A DNA stretch of 29,489 nt from JAEVZK01 sp038202925. Lineage in GTDB: Bacteria > Armatimonadota > Fimbriimonadia > Fimbriimonadales > Fimbriimonadaceae. Shown piece by piece: positions 28,618-29,489 of this stretch (the stretch's first letter is position 1; each line of letters starts with the position of its first letter). Under the pieces are notes generated by a model that was given only the letters and a program-made list of their open reading frames with translations, searched no databases and was not told the DNA's origin. Location of the stretch: the NCBI GenBank assembly GCA_038202925.1, contig JBBREM010000024.1:1-29489 (forward strand), written 5' to 3'. The position numbers and the translations under genes were made by a program.

Positions 28618-28694
28618 AAGGATTGAGGATTGAGCCTGCAGTAAATGTGAATTGCAATGGCGGAACAATCCTCGACCCTCAGTCCTCAATCCTT
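28618..28694 (+). repeat. Two-armed heptad-type repeat (GGATTGA / TCAATCC)
   Basis: AAGGATTGAGGATTGAG (28618-28634) and CTCAGTCCTCAATCCTT (28678-28694) are inverted with one mismatch around 43 nt. The right arm lies inside the first codons of the next gene. Confidence 0.8.
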
Positions 28695-29454
28695 CTCCCA
28701 GGTGGTTCTTCTCGGCTCCGGCACGAGCAACGGCGTGCCGATGCTCGGAATGAGCTACCCCGAGGCCTACCTTGCAAATCCTCGCAACTGGCGGACCCGG
28801 TCTTCGATCATGATCCTCGGCCCAGAGGGCAACGTGCTCGTCGACTGCGCGCCCGAGTTGCGGCTGCAAATGGCGCGTGAGCGGCTGGTCGATATCGACG
28901 CGGTGATCATTACCCACACCCACGCCGACCACGTGATGGGGATGGACGATCTGCGCTCGATTTGTATAAAAACCCGCCGGCCGATGCCCGTGTACGCGGA
29001 TGAGGCGTCGCAAGACGACATTCTACGGATCTTCCCTTACGCCTTCCAAGAGGTCGGCCCCGGTATCGAAGTCCCGCGCTTTGATCTGAGAACGCCCGGC
29101 ACTTCAATTCAAGTCTGCGGACTCAACATCCACGTTTTGAGGGTTATGCACGGGAAAACGCCGGTGCTCGCATTACGAGTCAACGATTTCGCGTATGTGA
29201 CCGACGTTAATATGATCCCACCAGAGGAGATGGCTCGGCTGCAAGGGCTGGATACGCTCATCCTCGACGCGGTCAGATACAAGCCGCACCCTAACCATTT
29301 CCACTATGCCGCGGCAATCGAGGTGGCGAAGGAGCTAGCCCCGCGAATGACTTACTTCACCCACCTCAGCAGCGACTACGATCACGACCGCACCAACGCG
29401 GAGTTGCCGCCCAACATCCAACTCGCATATGATGGGTTGCGCATCGCTCTTTGA
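28657..29454 (+). CDS. PhnP-like metallo-beta-lactamase-fold hydrolase
   Basis: 265 residues. 'VVLLGSGTSNGVPMLG' is the family opening, 'IITHTHADHVMGMDDL' the HxHxDH metal site, and 'VMHGKTPVLALRVNDFAYVTDVNMIPPE' and 'THLSSDYDH' supply further metal ligands. It resembles PhnP phosphodiesterases (cyclic ribose phosphates) and the wider group of small MBL hydrolases; the substrate cannot be fixed and no phn genes are nearby. Residues 1-15 are encoded partly by the right arm of an inverted repeat, so the true start may be GTG 28702 (250 residues), where family similarity begins. TAAATG nine bases before 28657 supports the longer form. Confidence 0.87.
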   Translation: MAEQSSTLSPQSFSQVVLLGSGTSNGVPMLGMSYPEAYLANPRNWRTRSSIMILGPEGNVLVDCAPELRLQMARERLVDIDAVIITHTHADHVMGMDDLRSICIKTRRPMPVYADEASQDDILRIFPYAFQEVGPGIEVPRFDLRTPGTSIQVCGLNIHVLRVMHGKTPVLALRVNDFAYVTDVNMIPPEEMARLQGLDTLILDAVRYKPHPNHFHYAAAIEVAKELAPRMTYFTHLSSDYDHDRTNAELPPNIQLAYDGLRIAL

Positions 29455-29489
29455 GCTTGCCGGTAACATCCATGACGCACTGAACAAGG

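Overview
The window is a GC-rich bacterial chromosome segment carrying mostly single housekeeping and accessory genes on both strands. The signs point to a diderm, flagellated bacterium: a beta-barrel-like secreted protein ending in Phe, a FlgM anti-sigma factor with a sigma-28-type promoter, a fused sugar-ABC binding protein/permease, cysteine-free L33 and L32, and many genes with a -10 hexamer directly upstream of the start codon. I infer an Armatimonadota (Fimbriimonadia-like) organism; this comes from gene content and style, not from any search.

Layout. 1-3717: 3' end of a CCA-adding enzyme, a convergent beta-propeller protein with an inactive NlpC/P60 tail, a CNNM/CorC-type membrane protein and a small barrel protein. 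3882-7138: PlsC-like acyltransferase and M15 peptidase (divergent), an unknown secreted protein, then rpmG-rpmF with a terminator. 7318-12382: beta-helix/PA14 protein, PF04020 membrane protein, YvcK and guanylate kinase. 12666-18218: fused sugar-ABC protein, tRNA-Leu(UAA), sialate O-acetylesterase, pyroglutamyl peptidase-like protein. 18222-18773: terminator, flgM, a c-di-GMP-I (GEMM) riboswitch and a sigma-28-type promoter. 18927-23651: tgt, a four-helix-bundle (S23-type) ORF in repeats, GNAT, serC, secG and a CBS-DUF1385 fusion. 23843-25617: a lower-GC four-gene operon encoding a secreted ten-cysteine peptide, a 31-residue membrane peptide, a DsbA-like thioredoxin-fold protein and a membrane ankyrin protein. 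26004-29454: HDOD protein, MSOX-like flavoenzyme, a DnaA-domain-I-like protein and a PhnP-like metallo-hydrolase.

Nearly every intergenic gap holds small palindromic repeats of at least five sequence families. Several supply stop codons, alter gene starts or, in tgt, lie in frame inside the coding sequence. The strongest regulatory unit is flgM: a sigma-28-type promoter, a c-di-GMP-I aptamer and a Shine-Dalgarno that can pair with the aptamer's P3 arm. This suggests a link between c-di-GMP and sigma-28 shut-off. The strongest candidate for an undescribed system is the cysteine-rich-peptide operon at 23.8-25.6 kb.
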